This document shows, in pieces, positions 9,460-19,224 of a stretch of 27,782 nucleotides of DNA. The stretch spans positions 1 to 27,782 of the forward strand of contig JAHBMJ010001715.1 of assembly GCA_018398765.1 (NCBI GenBank). Direction: 5' to 3'. Source of the DNA: Chromera velia (Eukaryota; Sar; Chromeraceae). How positions within the stretch are numbered: the stretch's first letter is position 1; each line of letters starts with the position of its first letter. The notes below the pieces were generated by a model, which was not told where the DNA came from, ran no database searches, and saw only the letters and a program-made list of their open reading frames with translations. Position numbers and translations under genes: made by a program.

Positions 9460-12369
9460 ATGATCAGCAAATTTACGTCCCTCATCCCTGTTGGAACACG
9501 GTGCGATTCCAGGATAAAGCGTGTTGCCCAAGTGCTCCGCCAGCCTGCTGCAGTCTGCAACACTCGCAGGATCTCTTGTGGCAGTACCAGTTTACGAAAG
9601 AATACAGAAGCCTTACTGGTAGGCATTTCGGATTTCCAGCTTCTCTCCTCATGTATGCCAGGAAATGCAGAACTCGTCTCTCCTTGTCGTGAACGCTACT
9701 CATGGAGGTATAGAAGCAAGGTTTCTTTTTACTCATCTTTCAGATATCTTCCTTCCGGGTGGACTGTCGGCAACCTTCCCCATCTCACGAGACCAGAGGG
9801 ACATGCGCCCTTGCTTGCTCTGTGCGGTCACCACTTCTCTTTCTCTTCGAGGATTGCAGTCCGGGTGCCAGTCCCTCTTTGCACCGATTATTCGAATCAA
9901 AGGGACGGGAGAGATGGGAGTCTTTTTCCAACAGTACCTTCAAAGAAGGTGAAAATTCCACCCAAAGCGCGATCGGTGGAGATATGGCCTACAGAAAAGT
10001 CCCAAGAAAGGCTTATTGCTCCCCCGAAGAAGAGACTCATCTCGGTTCTGAGTTCTCCAACTGAAAACAAGCCAACCTCATTGAAGCGACCAGAGGTCCT
10101 GCCGCCTTCCAAGCCTCGACCCACCCGACGTCTTTGTCCCCATGGAAAGCAGAAATACGCGTGTCAGGAATGTGGAGGGAATGGAATCTGCGTGCATGGG
10201 CGTCATCGGCAGTTTTGTAGAGAGTGTGGAGGGAATGGTTTTTGTGTTCACGGACGCCAAAAAAACTTTTGCAAAGAATGTGGGGGAAATCAAATATGTG
10301 TACATGGACGCCAGCGCAGCGTTTGCAGAGAGTGTGGGGGAAAGGGCATGTGCGAACACGGCCGAAGGCGCACCCACTGTCGTGATTGCAAAGGAAGTCA
10401 GATCTGCGAGCACGACCGAATTCGTTCGCGTTGTGGAGAGTGCCAGAAGGATAACCCAGCTTTCGAGCAGTGGAAGCAAAAAAGGCGTGAGAAATACAGA
10501 GACGATCACCTCTACCGCTTGACGAGTTGTGCCAGGGGGTCTGTCTATAGGTGCCTCTCTGCTCTCCGTGACGGAAGAGTCCGCCGTGTGCACAAACCGA
10601 CACACGAGTATATAGGTTGTTCCTACCTCGATTTGAAGTCCCATTTAGAGAAGGATGATTTTCACGGCAACCCCGGAATGTCCTGGGAAAACTACGGGAC
10701 CCATTGGCACGTCGACCACATCACTCCCGTCATGTATCCGGGGCCTGATGGAAAGAAACCAAATGCAGAGACTCAGATTTCACGTCTCCATTTTTCGAAC
10801 CTCCAACCGCTGTGGAAGAGGGAGAATCTGCACAAAGGAAACAGATTTGTTGGGAGGCAGATGAAACATGCCTTCGACTATCTACAGTCGAACGCGCAGT
10901 GCGGTGTGGGCGGTCTTCAGACGAAGAGGATGGCTTCCGTCCAAAAAGGGTGCACAAACGTCCGCGCGCGTTTCCGCGTGCGTTCGTTGCAGAGTCCTGC
11001 GACCTGTTTGACCCTTACAGTGGGAGTTTCTGGTATCGGAGGTCTGCACCCTCGTGCTTTTGCAAAATACGTTGTGTGCCCTTCTGCACGATCCCTTTGC
11101 TCCGAATCTCTCAGCAACAGTCTAAGTGCTTCCCAAAGTAACGCAGAGAAGGAAAGCGGAGAGCCCTACCTGGCTGAAGCTCACAGGCTTGTTTATCCGA
11201 AAAAGTCGGAAGCTTCTGACTATGTTGAGCTGTTTCAGATGAGTCGTTCCCTTGCCACCGCTCCAGCAAAACGCGCAAGAACACGTTGTCCCCATGGAAG
11301 ACAGCGCTACGTCTGCAAAGAGTGTGGTGGGAAGGGGATATGTGTGCACGGCCGTGACCGGCGCTATTGCAGAGATTGTGGCGGCAGTGCATTTTGCGAG
11401 CACGGCCGCCAGCGTCGATACTGCTTCCCTTGCGGGGGTAGCGCTCTTTGTGTACACGGGCGTGACCGGCGTTTCTGCAAGGCTTGCGGAGGGAAAGGTA
11501 TTTGTGAACATGGGCGCCTGCGGCGCTATTGTAAAGACTGTGGTGGGGAAGGAATTTGTGAGCATGGTCGTCAACGCCATCAGTGCAAAGACTGCGGAGG
11601 CAGTGTGATCTGCGAACACGGTAGAAAACGTACGTACTGCAAAGACTGTGGTGGCAGCGGTATTTGTGAACATGGACGTAGACGTGATCTCTGCAAAGAG
11701 TGCGGTGGAAACGCGATTTGTGCGCACGGTCGCATCAAGTACACTTGCGTGCAGTGCAAGGGCAGCAGTGTTTGTGAACACGGCCGAATACGAGGAAAAT
11801 GTAGGGATTGCAAAGGGGGTCAAATTTGCGAGCACGATCGCATTCGTTCGACCTGTAAAGATTGCAACGGAAGTGGCGTTTGTGAGCACCAACGGATCAG
11901 AAGTCGTTGTCCCGAATGTCAAAAGGATAACGTTGCTTTTGCTGAGAGAAGACAGAGAGAGCGGAAAAGATACAAAGAGGACATTGCGTTCAGGCTGAGA
12001 AGAATCACCACGACAGCGGTGCATAAATGTCTCTCTAGCGTTCGAAAGGGAGAGCAATTCGCGAAATCTCAACGCACGCATGAGTACCTAGGTTGCTCCT
12101 TCGACTACTTGAAGTCGCACTTGGAGCAGGATGGCTTCCACGGTAACCCCGGAATGTCATGGGGTAACTACGGGACCCACTGGCATGTTGATCACATCAT
12201 TCCCATCATGTACCCGGGACTTGACGGGAAGAAACCAATTGCAGAAACTCAAATTGCACGTCTCCATTATTCAAACCTCCAACCGTTGTGGTCCAAAGAG
12301 AATCTGCAGAAGGGAAACAGGTTTGTAGGGAAAGCTCCGAGTCGGCTTGTCGGTGAATTTAGGAAATGA
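9460..12369 (+). CDS. Double-cassette protein: CxH-CxxC zinc-unit arrays each followed by an HNH nuclease domain
   Basis: One open frame of 969 residues contains two complete cassettes. Cassette 1 has six 18-residue units from Cys226 to ~330 (pattern C-x-H-G-R-x-R-x2-C-x2-C-G-G) and then an HNH domain at ~345-461, with EYIGCS, GMSWENYG, HWHVDH (415-420), SNLQPLW (Asn447) and EN-KGNR. Cassette 2 has twelve units from Cys610 to ~823 and an HNH domain at ~830-954 with HWHVDH (907-912) and Asn939. The HNH part matches the WxNYGxxWHxDHIxP...NLQPLW type seen in phage, giant-virus and algal proteins. It should bind one metal ion and cut DNA, with the units as zinc ligands that may contact nucleic acid. 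Residues 1-48 are rich in Arg/Ser/Thr with one acidic residue, resembling an organelle-targeting presequence. The gene is intronless as read, unlike most neighbours. The exact start and an intron in the first 220 residues remain uncertain. Confidence 0.88.
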   Translation: MISKFTSLIPVGTRCDSRIKRVAQVLRQPAAVCNTRRISCGSTSLRKNTEALLVGISDFQLLSSCMPGNAELVSPCRERYSWRYRSKVSFYSSFRYLPSGWTVGNLPHLTRPEGHAPLLALCGHHFSFSSRIAVRVPVPLCTDYSNQRDGRDGSLFPTVPSKKVKIPPKARSVEIWPTEKSQERLIAPPKKRLISVLSSPTENKPTSLKRPEVLPPSKPRPTRRLCPHGKQKYACQECGGNGICVHGRHRQFCRECGGNGFCVHGRQKNFCKECGGNQICVHGRQRSVCRECGGKGMCEHGRRRTHCRDCKGSQICEHDRIRSRCGECQKDNPAFEQWKQKRREKYRDDHLYRLTSCARGSVYRCLSALRDGRVRRVHKPTHEYIGCSYLDLKSHLEKDDFHGNPGMSWENYGTHWHVDHITPVMYPGPDGKKPNAETQISRLHFSNLQPLWKRENLHKGNRFVGRQMKHAFDYLQSNAQCGVGGLQTKRMASVQKGCTNVRARFRVRSLQSPATCLTLTVGVSGIGGLHPRAFAKYVVCPSARSLCSESLSNSLSASQSNAEKESGEPYLAEAHRLVYPKKSEASDYVELFQMSRSLATAPAKRARTRCPHGRQRYVCKECGGKGICVHGRDRRYCRDCGGSAFCEHGRQRRYCFPCGGSALCVHGRDRRFCKACGGKGICEHGRLRRYCKDCGGEGICEHGRQRHQCKDCGGSVICEHGRKRTYCKDCGGSGICEHGRRRDLCKECGGNAICAHGRIKYTCVQCKGSSVCEHGRIRGKCRDCKGGQICEHDRIRSTCKDCNGSGVCEHQRIRSRCPECQKDNVAFAERRQRERKRYKEDIAFRLRRITTTAVHKCLSSVRKGEQFAKSQRTHEYLGCSFDYLKSHLEQDGFHGNPGMSWGNYGTHWHVDHIIPIMYPGLDGKKPIAETQIARLHYSNLQPLWSKENLQKGNRFVGKAPSRLVGEFRK
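10135..10449 (+). repeat. Coding array of six 54-bp zinc units (cassette 1)
   Basis: Six 54-bp (18-residue) units encode CPHGKQKYACQECGG and its relatives. The last unit changes HGR to HDR and ends CGECQKDN, leading straight into the basic linker of the first HNH domain. Each unit offers four potential zinc ligands in the order Cys, His, Cys, Cys. Confidence 0.9.
11287..11928 (+). repeat. Coding array of twelve 54-bp zinc units (cassette 2)
   Basis: Twelve units of the same 54-bp period precede the second HNH domain. Most read CEHGRxRxxCKDCGG. The last two carry HDR and HQR and the array finishes CPECQKDN, as in cassette 1. All twelve keep the Cys-His-Cys-Cys positions. Confidence 0.9.
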
Positions 12370-12678
12370 AAGCAAGAAAAAAAAAATGTAGAAGCTGTTT
12401 GATTTTTTTTTAAGATACCCTGCAAAGACTTAGAAATTTACAGAAATAATAAGTTAGAACAGTATGTGGAAGACTTTATATAGACAAATTTAGAGGAATT
12501 CCAGTATAGAAATTCAAAAGAATTTTTTTAAAAAAAGAAGCTGTAGAAAAATTCAGAAAAAAAAAAACAGCCTAAAAAATGTAAAGAAAATCATTTTTTT
12601 TAGTATATCTGAAATTTTAAGGTCATATCTCATAATTCTTATACAAGTAATTAAACAAGGAGGAATTGAAATTATATT
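12370..12678. other. AT-rich 3' flank of the HNH gene
   Basis: The sequence has A and T runs and no open frame of note. It probably holds the 3' UTR and polyadenylation signals of the HNH gene, none of which I can pinpoint. Confidence 0.5.
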
Positions 12679-12846
12679 TATGAACCGGCATACTAGTAAA
12701 ATAGTAAAAAATAGTCAACTAGCATTTTTACTATTTTAGCTAACACTAGATAGTAAATAGTGCAAATAGTGAAAAAAAAGACGATTTCAACTATTTTAAA
12801 CGGTTAAATAGTACTATTTTACCATTTTAACTATTTTTCATGTTAA
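12679..12846 (+). repeat. AATAGT-rich repeat, copy A (TATGAACCGG end)
   Basis: It starts TATGAACCGG (12679-12688) and continues through many ACTATTTTA/TAAAATAGT units that can fold back on themselves. The same end, inverted, closes copy B at 17107-17116. Confidence 0.45.
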
Positions 12847-13338
12847 ACGTCAATCAATAAACTTTGAAGTCACTTGGTCAAAGCCATCTATTGGAAGTCA
12901 TGTCACGATTCGTTCATGCAAAAACGACAATCAGTTTGATTTTGAGCTGCTCTGCTTTGTTCACCGCCTTCAAGTTGCTGTTGATTTCTATCAGTTCTCC
13001 AGTTGTATATTAAGCCTCAGGCTGGCATTAAACAATACATAGTCTGCTCGAGAATGTACACGACATACCTTGAACGGAGAGCAGCGCTATGCGAAGGCGA
13101 TTGACTAAATTTATGAAAACATTCAACCAGACACATCGATCACAAACTGTCACTGATCATTTTTCCTCTCTGCAGATACATTTTCATGCAGGTGCAAAAC
13201 AAACTGAAGAGACAAGACACCAAACAACACCAGTAAGGCCCTTTGAACTAGCGACCAGTAAAAGAAATTTGGGAGCCAAAAACCGGGTTTGAATGAGCAT
13301 TGATCGAAGGGGAAAAATTCTCGTGCAAGCCTAAAAAA
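12847..13338. other. Intergenic stretch, nothing recognised
   Basis: Mixed-composition DNA between the AATAGT repeat and the GA tract. Short open frames near 13089 show no recognisable protein. Confidence 0.5.
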
Positions 13339-13355
13339 GAGAGAGAGAGCTAGGG

Positions 13356-13386
<31 letters not shown>

Positions 13387-13484
13387 GCAGACAGACAGAC
13401 AGACAGACAGACAGAGACAGAGACAAACAGAAATAGAGATAGAGAGAGAGAGAATTAGAAAGAGAGGGAAAGGTAGAGAGAGAA

Positions 13485-13553
<69 letters not shown>

Positions 13554-13574
13554 GAGAGAGAGAGAGAGAGAGAG
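13339..13574. repeat. Compound GA/GACA microsatellite
   Basis: About 235 bp of GA dinucleotides with two blocks of GACA tetranucleotides (about 13388-13413 and 13529-13552). It directly abuts the first 712-bp duplicate. Confidence 0.95.
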
Positions 13575-14286
13575 CCTTTCCTACCCCAAGAATCAAGGGA
13601 TCTTCGACAGTCAAATGGGACGGGATCAAGCGACACAATAAGGACTCACTGCGAGGACGCTTCCACACAGAACAAAGCGACCGAGAAGCCAAAGCGGAAG
13701 CGCACAAGTGAAAAAAGGGCCCCAGAGAGCAGAAAACATACTAGCAGGCAACTTACTAAGATCAATGTTGTGAACGCCAGTTTTTGAAGTTCATACTTCT
13801 GTCCGCATTCCGAACTGGATGGAATGCGGCAAGGTTGCTGTAGGTTCCACCTGCTCCAATACCATTCTTTGCACAATCGAAGGTTTTTTGCAGCAGAAGA
13901 GTCTTACTCTACAGGTAGAAAGGAATACGAAAGAACGCTTCTGGAAGCGGACAAAAGCTGCGTGGAAGACAAGACCGCTTATAGATGCCCTTCAAATTCC
14001 GATTGGCTATTAATCTGAATGTTTGAAACCTGAAGGTCAATTCCATTTTGATCTCGCTTACGGCTTTTTGATCGAGCTGCCAGCGGTCTGCTTCCGTATT
14101 TAGCGATCGAAGCTGGTGTTTGAGCTAAACAAGTGATAGCTATAGGTCTGGTCCAGCAGTAATGAAGGTCAGACAATCTGGGTGAGGTACGGGCCATGCA
14201 TGCATGAATTTCTTATCGCTTCTCCACGCGGGCGTGTATTAATTGGTCCGGTATGCAATAGTAAATGCATATGCATATATATAGCA
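13575..14286. repeat. 712-bp direct duplicate, copy 1
   Basis: This stretch starts CCTTTCCTACCCCAAG and ends ATATATAGCA. It recurs at 14339-15050 with no difference that I can find. Both copies are preceded by a GA run. No recognisable gene lies inside. Confidence 0.9.
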
Positions 14287-14287
14287 N

Positions 14288-14338
<51 letters not shown>
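14287..14338. repeat. Single N plus short GA run joining the duplicates
   Basis: Base 14287 is N, the only ambiguous base noticed in the window. It is followed by a ~51-bp GA run and then the second identical copy, which looks like a contig join or a collapsed microsatellite. Confidence 0.9.
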
Positions 14339-14340
<2 letters not shown>

Positions 14341-15050
14341 TTTCCTACCCCAAGAATCAAGGGATCTTCGACAGTCAAATGGGACGGGATCAAGCGACAC
14401 AATAAGGACTCACTGCGAGGACGCTTCCACACAGAACAAAGCGACCGAGAAGCCAAAGCGGAAGCGCACAAGTGAAAAAAGGGCCCCAGAGAGCAGAAAA
14501 CATACTAGCAGGCAACTTACTAAGATCAATGTTGTGAACGCCAGTTTTTGAAGTTCATACTTCTGTCCGCATTCCGAACTGGATGGAATGCGGCAAGGTT
14601 GCTGTAGGTTCCACCTGCTCCAATACCATTCTTTGCACAATCGAAGGTTTTTTGCAGCAGAAGAGTCTTACTCTACAGGTAGAAAGGAATACGAAAGAAC
14701 GCTTCTGGAAGCGGACAAAAGCTGCGTGGAAGACAAGACCGCTTATAGATGCCCTTCAAATTCCGATTGGCTATTAATCTGAATGTTTGAAACCTGAAGG
14801 TCAATTCCATTTTGATCTCGCTTACGGCTTTTTGATCGAGCTGCCAGCGGTCTGCTTCCGTATTTAGCGATCGAAGCTGGTGTTTGAGCTAAACAAGTGA
14901 TAGCTATAGGTCTGGTCCAGCAGTAATGAAGGTCAGACAATCTGGGTGAGGTACGGGCCATGCATGCATGAATTTCTTATCGCTTCTCCACGCGGGCGTG
15001 TATTAATTGGTCCGGTATGCAATAGTAAATGCATATGCATATATATAGCA
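14339..15050. repeat. 712-bp direct duplicate, copy 2
   Basis: Same sequence as 13575-14286. It continues into unique DNA with a long GCATGCATGCATGC palindromic run near 15083-15102. Confidence 0.9.
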
Positions 15051-15195
15051 CGAATGCATGCATTGCGGCGCGCGTGCGAGACGCATGCATGCATGCATGC
15101 ACGCCGATGCCGCCGAGTTTCCCGAAACATCCCGTAACTCCTCAGTGACTGTCAGTATATAACTCTGCAGTACTCTTCATTCCTCAAGTTGGCTC

Positions 15196-15513
15196 TTAAC
15201 TGCTTGGATCGAGATTCAAGAAGTGTTCAAGTATTTCCATTGCAGAATTCAGAGCTCCATCTCTTTCCCGTACAGTCGTCCATATTTGTCCTCTGTGTGG
15301 TTCACTGAGTAGCTTCAGTGCAGCTGCGATTTTTCCCTCCATCGCATTCACTGATTTTTTTGAGAGTGTATCCTTGTTGTTGCTTTTCCCAGAGTAAAGC
15401 AACCTTCTCCTGTCGGCCGGCTTGTCAACCTGCCTTTGAGGCAGACATGAAGGTGGCTTGAAGCATTGAAGCTGTGCATCGTGCTTGCACAGTGTGCCAT
15501 GTTTGTAGGGCAC
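15196..15513 (-). pseudogene. Possible retroelement-derived coding fragment
   Basis: The minus strand encodes 105 residues. The C-terminal half, around GKIAAALKLLSEP and ending EHFLNLDPSS, resembles the short helical linker found before the reverse transcriptase of some LINE-like elements (a 'xAAlrlLS ... LxxxHP' pattern). No endonuclease or reverse-transcriptase motif is present next to it. If correct, it is a small remnant; an exon of an unknown gene is equally possible. Confidence 0.25.
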
Positions 15514-15544
15514 CCGTCTCTCTCGTTTCTTCTCTGCACATCTT

Positions 15545-16195
15545 CACAACAGCGAGGCAAACATTTTTCCTTGGCAAAACAGGCTCTCGTGCTGACAGGA
15601 AGGAGACTCCTCAGCAGTTCCACCGTATAAGCAGTGAGTGTATTCTCCCTCCAGTCGACGTTTCTTTTTCTTTTCCGCTCTCCCCATCCACATAACAGCG
15701 AGGCAGAGATTTCCCTTGGCGAGACGGGCCGTTATGCTGATAGGAAGGAGACTCCTCAGCAGTTCCACCGCACGAGCAGTGAGTGTATCCTCCCCCCAGT
15801 CGACGTCTCTTTTTTTTCTGCTCTCCTCGTCCACACAACAGCGAGGCAGAGATTTTTCCTTAGCGAGACGGGCCGTTGTGCTGATAGGAAGGAGACTCCT
15901 CAGCAGTTCTACCATACGAGCAGTGAGTGTATCCTCCGCTCAGTCGACGTCTCTTTTTTTTCTGCTCTCCCCATCCACACAACAGCATGTCAGACATTTT
16001 TCCTTGGCAAGACGGGCCGTCGTACTGACAGGAAGGAGACTCCTCAGCAGTTCCACCGCACGAGCAGTGAGTGTATCTTCCCCCTAGTTGAGGCCTCTCT
16101 TTCTTTCCTCTGTCCCCATCTACACAACAGCGTGTCAGACATTTTTCTTGACGACACAGACCCTTGTTCTTACAGAAAGGAGACTTTTCTGCAGT
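15545..16195. repeat. Satellite-like tandem repeat, ~144-bp unit, about 4.5 copies
   Basis: The anchor string ACAACAGCG-(A/T)G recurs at about 15546, 15692, 15835, 15979 and 16124, giving spacings of 143-146 bp. Each unit contains GGAAGGAGACTCCTCAGCAG and a GAGCAGTGAGTGTAT block. Both strands stay open for long stretches, but the unit length is not a multiple of three, so a protein is unlikely. Confidence 0.8.
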
Positions 16196-16480
16196 TCTAT
16201 CTTCTTTCCTTCTTTCTTTCCTTCCTTCCTTACTTACTTCCTTCGTTTTTTCCTTCCTTTCTCTAGTTCCTTCCTTCCTTCCTTCCTTCTTCCCTTCCTT
16301 CCTTCCTTCCTTCCTTAATCCCTTTCTTCCTTTCTTTGATTTTTTCCTTCCTTCCACTGCTTCCTTCCTTCCTTCCCCTGGTTCTTTCCCTAGTTCCTTC
16401 CTTCCTTTCTTCCTTTTTTCCTTTCTTCCTTTCTTTTTTCCTTCCTTCCTTCCTTCCTTCCTTCCTCCTTTCGTTCCGTC
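16196..16480. repeat. TTCC/CCTT tetranucleotide microsatellite
   Basis: Imperfect TTCC repeats of about 280 bp directly follow the satellite array; pyrimidines are on the plus strand. Confidence 0.95.
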
Positions 16481-16767
16481 CTTCGATTCTCTCTCCTTTT
16501 CCTATCCCGTTTTCCGCTTTTTCCATTCTTCCTCTCTCCATGCCTTTCGCCGCTATGTATGGCTGATTATCGTGTACTGGCAGTACTGAAGCAGGCACTC
16601 AACTTGAATTCAACTTTGTTTGGTGCCTCTCCCAGCCTGCCTGACTGGCTTCAAACTAGTAGAGAGAGGATGACGGAAAGGCGAAAGAAAAGAAGGGGGC
16701 AGATCATTATAGGATTGATTGAATTTGAAGAATTTCAAGGTCAAAAACAATGGGAAAATCGATGTGA

Positions 16768-17118
16768 AAGTGTAAAATAGATGTAAGAATAGTGAAAATA
16801 GTCAACTATTTTGACTATTTCTGGTGACACTGCGTAGTGACTGAGTGAAAGTGTAAAATGTTAGGTAAAATGAATATTAGAATGAATATAAAAATAGTCA
16901 AAATAGTGGAGTATTTCTTTTGTATCAAATAGTCTTGCAATATGACATGCTCCTAGCTTGCAATATGACATGAATGCTCACAGACTGCCCTTTGCCATTG
17001 GTACACGATGGCTGGTGGGTTAAGTCACCTCATCATCAGTCCATTATTTTACTATTTACTATCAAAACGTAGGAATAATCAAAATAGTGACTATTTTTTT
17101 ATTTTACCGGTTCATAGA
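16768..17118 (-). repeat. AATAGT-rich repeat, copy B (inverted to copy A)
   Basis: Multiple AATAGTCAACTATT-type palindromic strings occur here. The segment ends CCGGTTCATA (17107-17116), the reverse complement of the start of copy A at 12679. Inside is a ~150-bp non-AATAGT core with a duplicated TTGCAATATGACATG string. Confidence 0.45.
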
Positions 17119-17626
17119 CTCGGATATAGTAATAGTTGTAGGAGTGGTTAATTGCGGGGGGACCTCTATAAGACAAAACGGCGACAGTGCTCTAGGGCAC
17201 CACTAATCACTAATCACTAATATCATATATGATATAATTGGTGATGTTTATAACTTTATAAACGTATGGACTAACTGTAAGCATTCAAGTTATATATTTA
17301 AAAAACTAAAGTACTAGCTAAAGTACTAAAAAGGTGTGTCTACGGCTACGTCCGAGTCTACGGTACACTATTATCATAGTATTATATTGTTTACTAAGAT
17401 ATTATACAAACTGATTTAAAGCAGTAAATTTTTCAATAACAAATAGTACAGTTTTGTGATTGAATGACTTAGCTCGAGGACTTAGCAGCCTAGTCTTAGC
17501 TACTAGTTACTACTAGTATAATTCATCGCTACTAGCTTTAATTAGAAAGGCCTAGTGCCAAACCTTGGTATCAATCCTAGTATCAATCAATCAATCCTAG
17601 TATCAATCAATCCTAGAATCAATCTG

Positions 17627-17659
<33 letters not shown>

Positions 17660-17865
17660 TAAAAAAAAAATTCGGACAAAAGAACATAAAAAATAGATTT
17701 CAAGTTGGATATATTTATTTTAAACATATACAAAAGGAGTTTTAAGCTTTCGTATGACTAAATGAAATCATTATTTAATATCCAAGTGACCTTGTATTCT
17801 AAGTTACTGCTATCGATGATTTGACCATAGTTTTAGTAGTAGTGGCTCAGCCTGCCTACACAAAT
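17119..17865. other. AT-rich gap with ATCA repeats
   Basis: AT-rich DNA holds a TCAATCAA run at about 17573-17660. No gene is seen. Confidence 0.55.
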
Positions 17866-18003
17866 CTACACGATGTGCGGGCCCTCGAATTCCGGAATCT
17901 TTCTGCTCTTCCATCGTTCCATTTGGAGCTTGTCAATCCTCACATGCAGTCTGAAAAAGGGGGGTGTCCGTCCAGTGGCTCGAAGGAAGCCATCACGAAT
18001 TTC
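17866..18003 (-). CDS. Possible C-terminal exon of an unidentified minus-strand gene
   Basis: Read on the minus strand after a good acceptor (a CTGTCTGCC-rich tract, then CTGCAG|GAA), 45 codons give a charged, protein-like sequence including RIDKLQMERWKSRK and ending FEGPHIV with a TAG stop at 17866-17868. Possible upstream minus-strand pieces lie at about 18165-18137 and 18590-18450. The plus strand of the same stretch is also open, so the strand is uncertain. I do not recognise the protein. Confidence 0.3.
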   Translation of the reverse strand, partial: EIRDGFLRATGRTPPFFRLHVRIDKLQMERWKSRKIPEFEGPHIV

Positions 18004-18814
18004 CTGCAGGCGCGAAGTCAGGCAGACAGGCAGACAGACAGTCCCGCGACACAGCGAGAAGAAAGAAGCGCAAATGGGTAAGTGGAGGGAAAATCATTGA
18101 CGACCCCATCATGGACCTCATCAAGTCCAAAAGCAATCAGAGCTTCTGCAAACACTGCCAGACAGACTACATGTTTCTTCTTCTCCCTTCTTTTCTTCAT
18201 GCAGACAGACGGACGGACGGACAGATAGACAGACAGACAGACTACATGGTCACCGACAGACTATATCGTCTTTTCTTCACTTCACTTTTTCCGAATCGCT
18301 TCCTTTCTTTCGGACAGACAGACAGGCAGGCAGACAGACAGACAGACAAACACACAAACACGCAGACACAGACAGACAGACACAGACGGACAGACAGAGC
18401 CTTCCTTTCATTCTCTTCTGTTTTATTCTTTTCTTTTGGCGCGCTCTCAGTGGAAGGGTACCAGAGCTCCAGGCCTTGAGTCGAACCCTGCGGCCCTTCA
18501 CTGCCCAGTGCAGGGTTGCCCTCTTGCACTTCCACATTCTTTCCATCTGAACGAGTTCGTTTCTTTTCATTTCCTTTTTCTTAGGGTCTGTCACGACGTA
18601 GCGCCGATAACGGAGTTTGTGGTCAACCTTCGCCTCTCTCTTCTTCTGGGGTTCTCTTTATCTTTTGATTTCTTCTTCTGGGATTCCGTTTTTCATGTGA
18701 AGGCACAGTAAAACCCTCTCTTCTGGTTGGATCTCTTCTTTTGACCGCCCGCCCAGATGGAAAGATTGCGTGTGCGTACATGCATGACTGTGTGTTTGTG
18801 GTGCATGCATGTAT

Positions 18815-18849
<35 letters not shown>

Positions 18850-19156
18850 GTGTGGATGCGTGTGCATGCGTGTGTGTGTGTGTGTGACTGCTCACAGGTA
18901 TAAGGACCTGCAAGGAAATGCCTCCTTTGAGGAAACGAGGGAAGATAACAGGCTGTTCGAAAATAACCACGAGGATTTCGTCACACGTCGTTGCCATCAT
19001 ATTGGCCTCAGGCTGAACTCGCACCCCTTGTTGAGGTCTCCGAAGCATTCCGATGCACTCTCCAAAGGGAGAGGATCAGCTACTCCGCCTTGACAGACTA
19101 TATCGTCTTTTTTTCACTTCACTTTTTCCGCCGACAGACAGACAGACAGACACACA

Positions 19157-19224
<68 letters not shown>

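Noticed and set aside
11122..12081. A 319-codon open frame on the minus strand inside the HNH gene
   Set aside because: It is the antisense shadow of the Cys/His/Gly-rich repeat units; its Thr/Ala/Phe-rich repetitive translation has the same 18-residue period and no domain.
13339..13574. Ser/Leu-rich long frames through GA tracts
   Set aside because: They are translations of dinucleotide and tetranucleotide repeats, open in several frames.
14182..14475. Open frames spanning the N at 14287
   Set aside because: They cross an ambiguous base at a likely misassembly and a GA microsatellite.
15634..16266. A 210-codon plus-strand frame across the ~144-bp satellite
   Set aside because: Unit lengths vary between 143 and 146 bp, so the encoded repeats are not kept in a single frame by design, and several frames on both strands are open equally.
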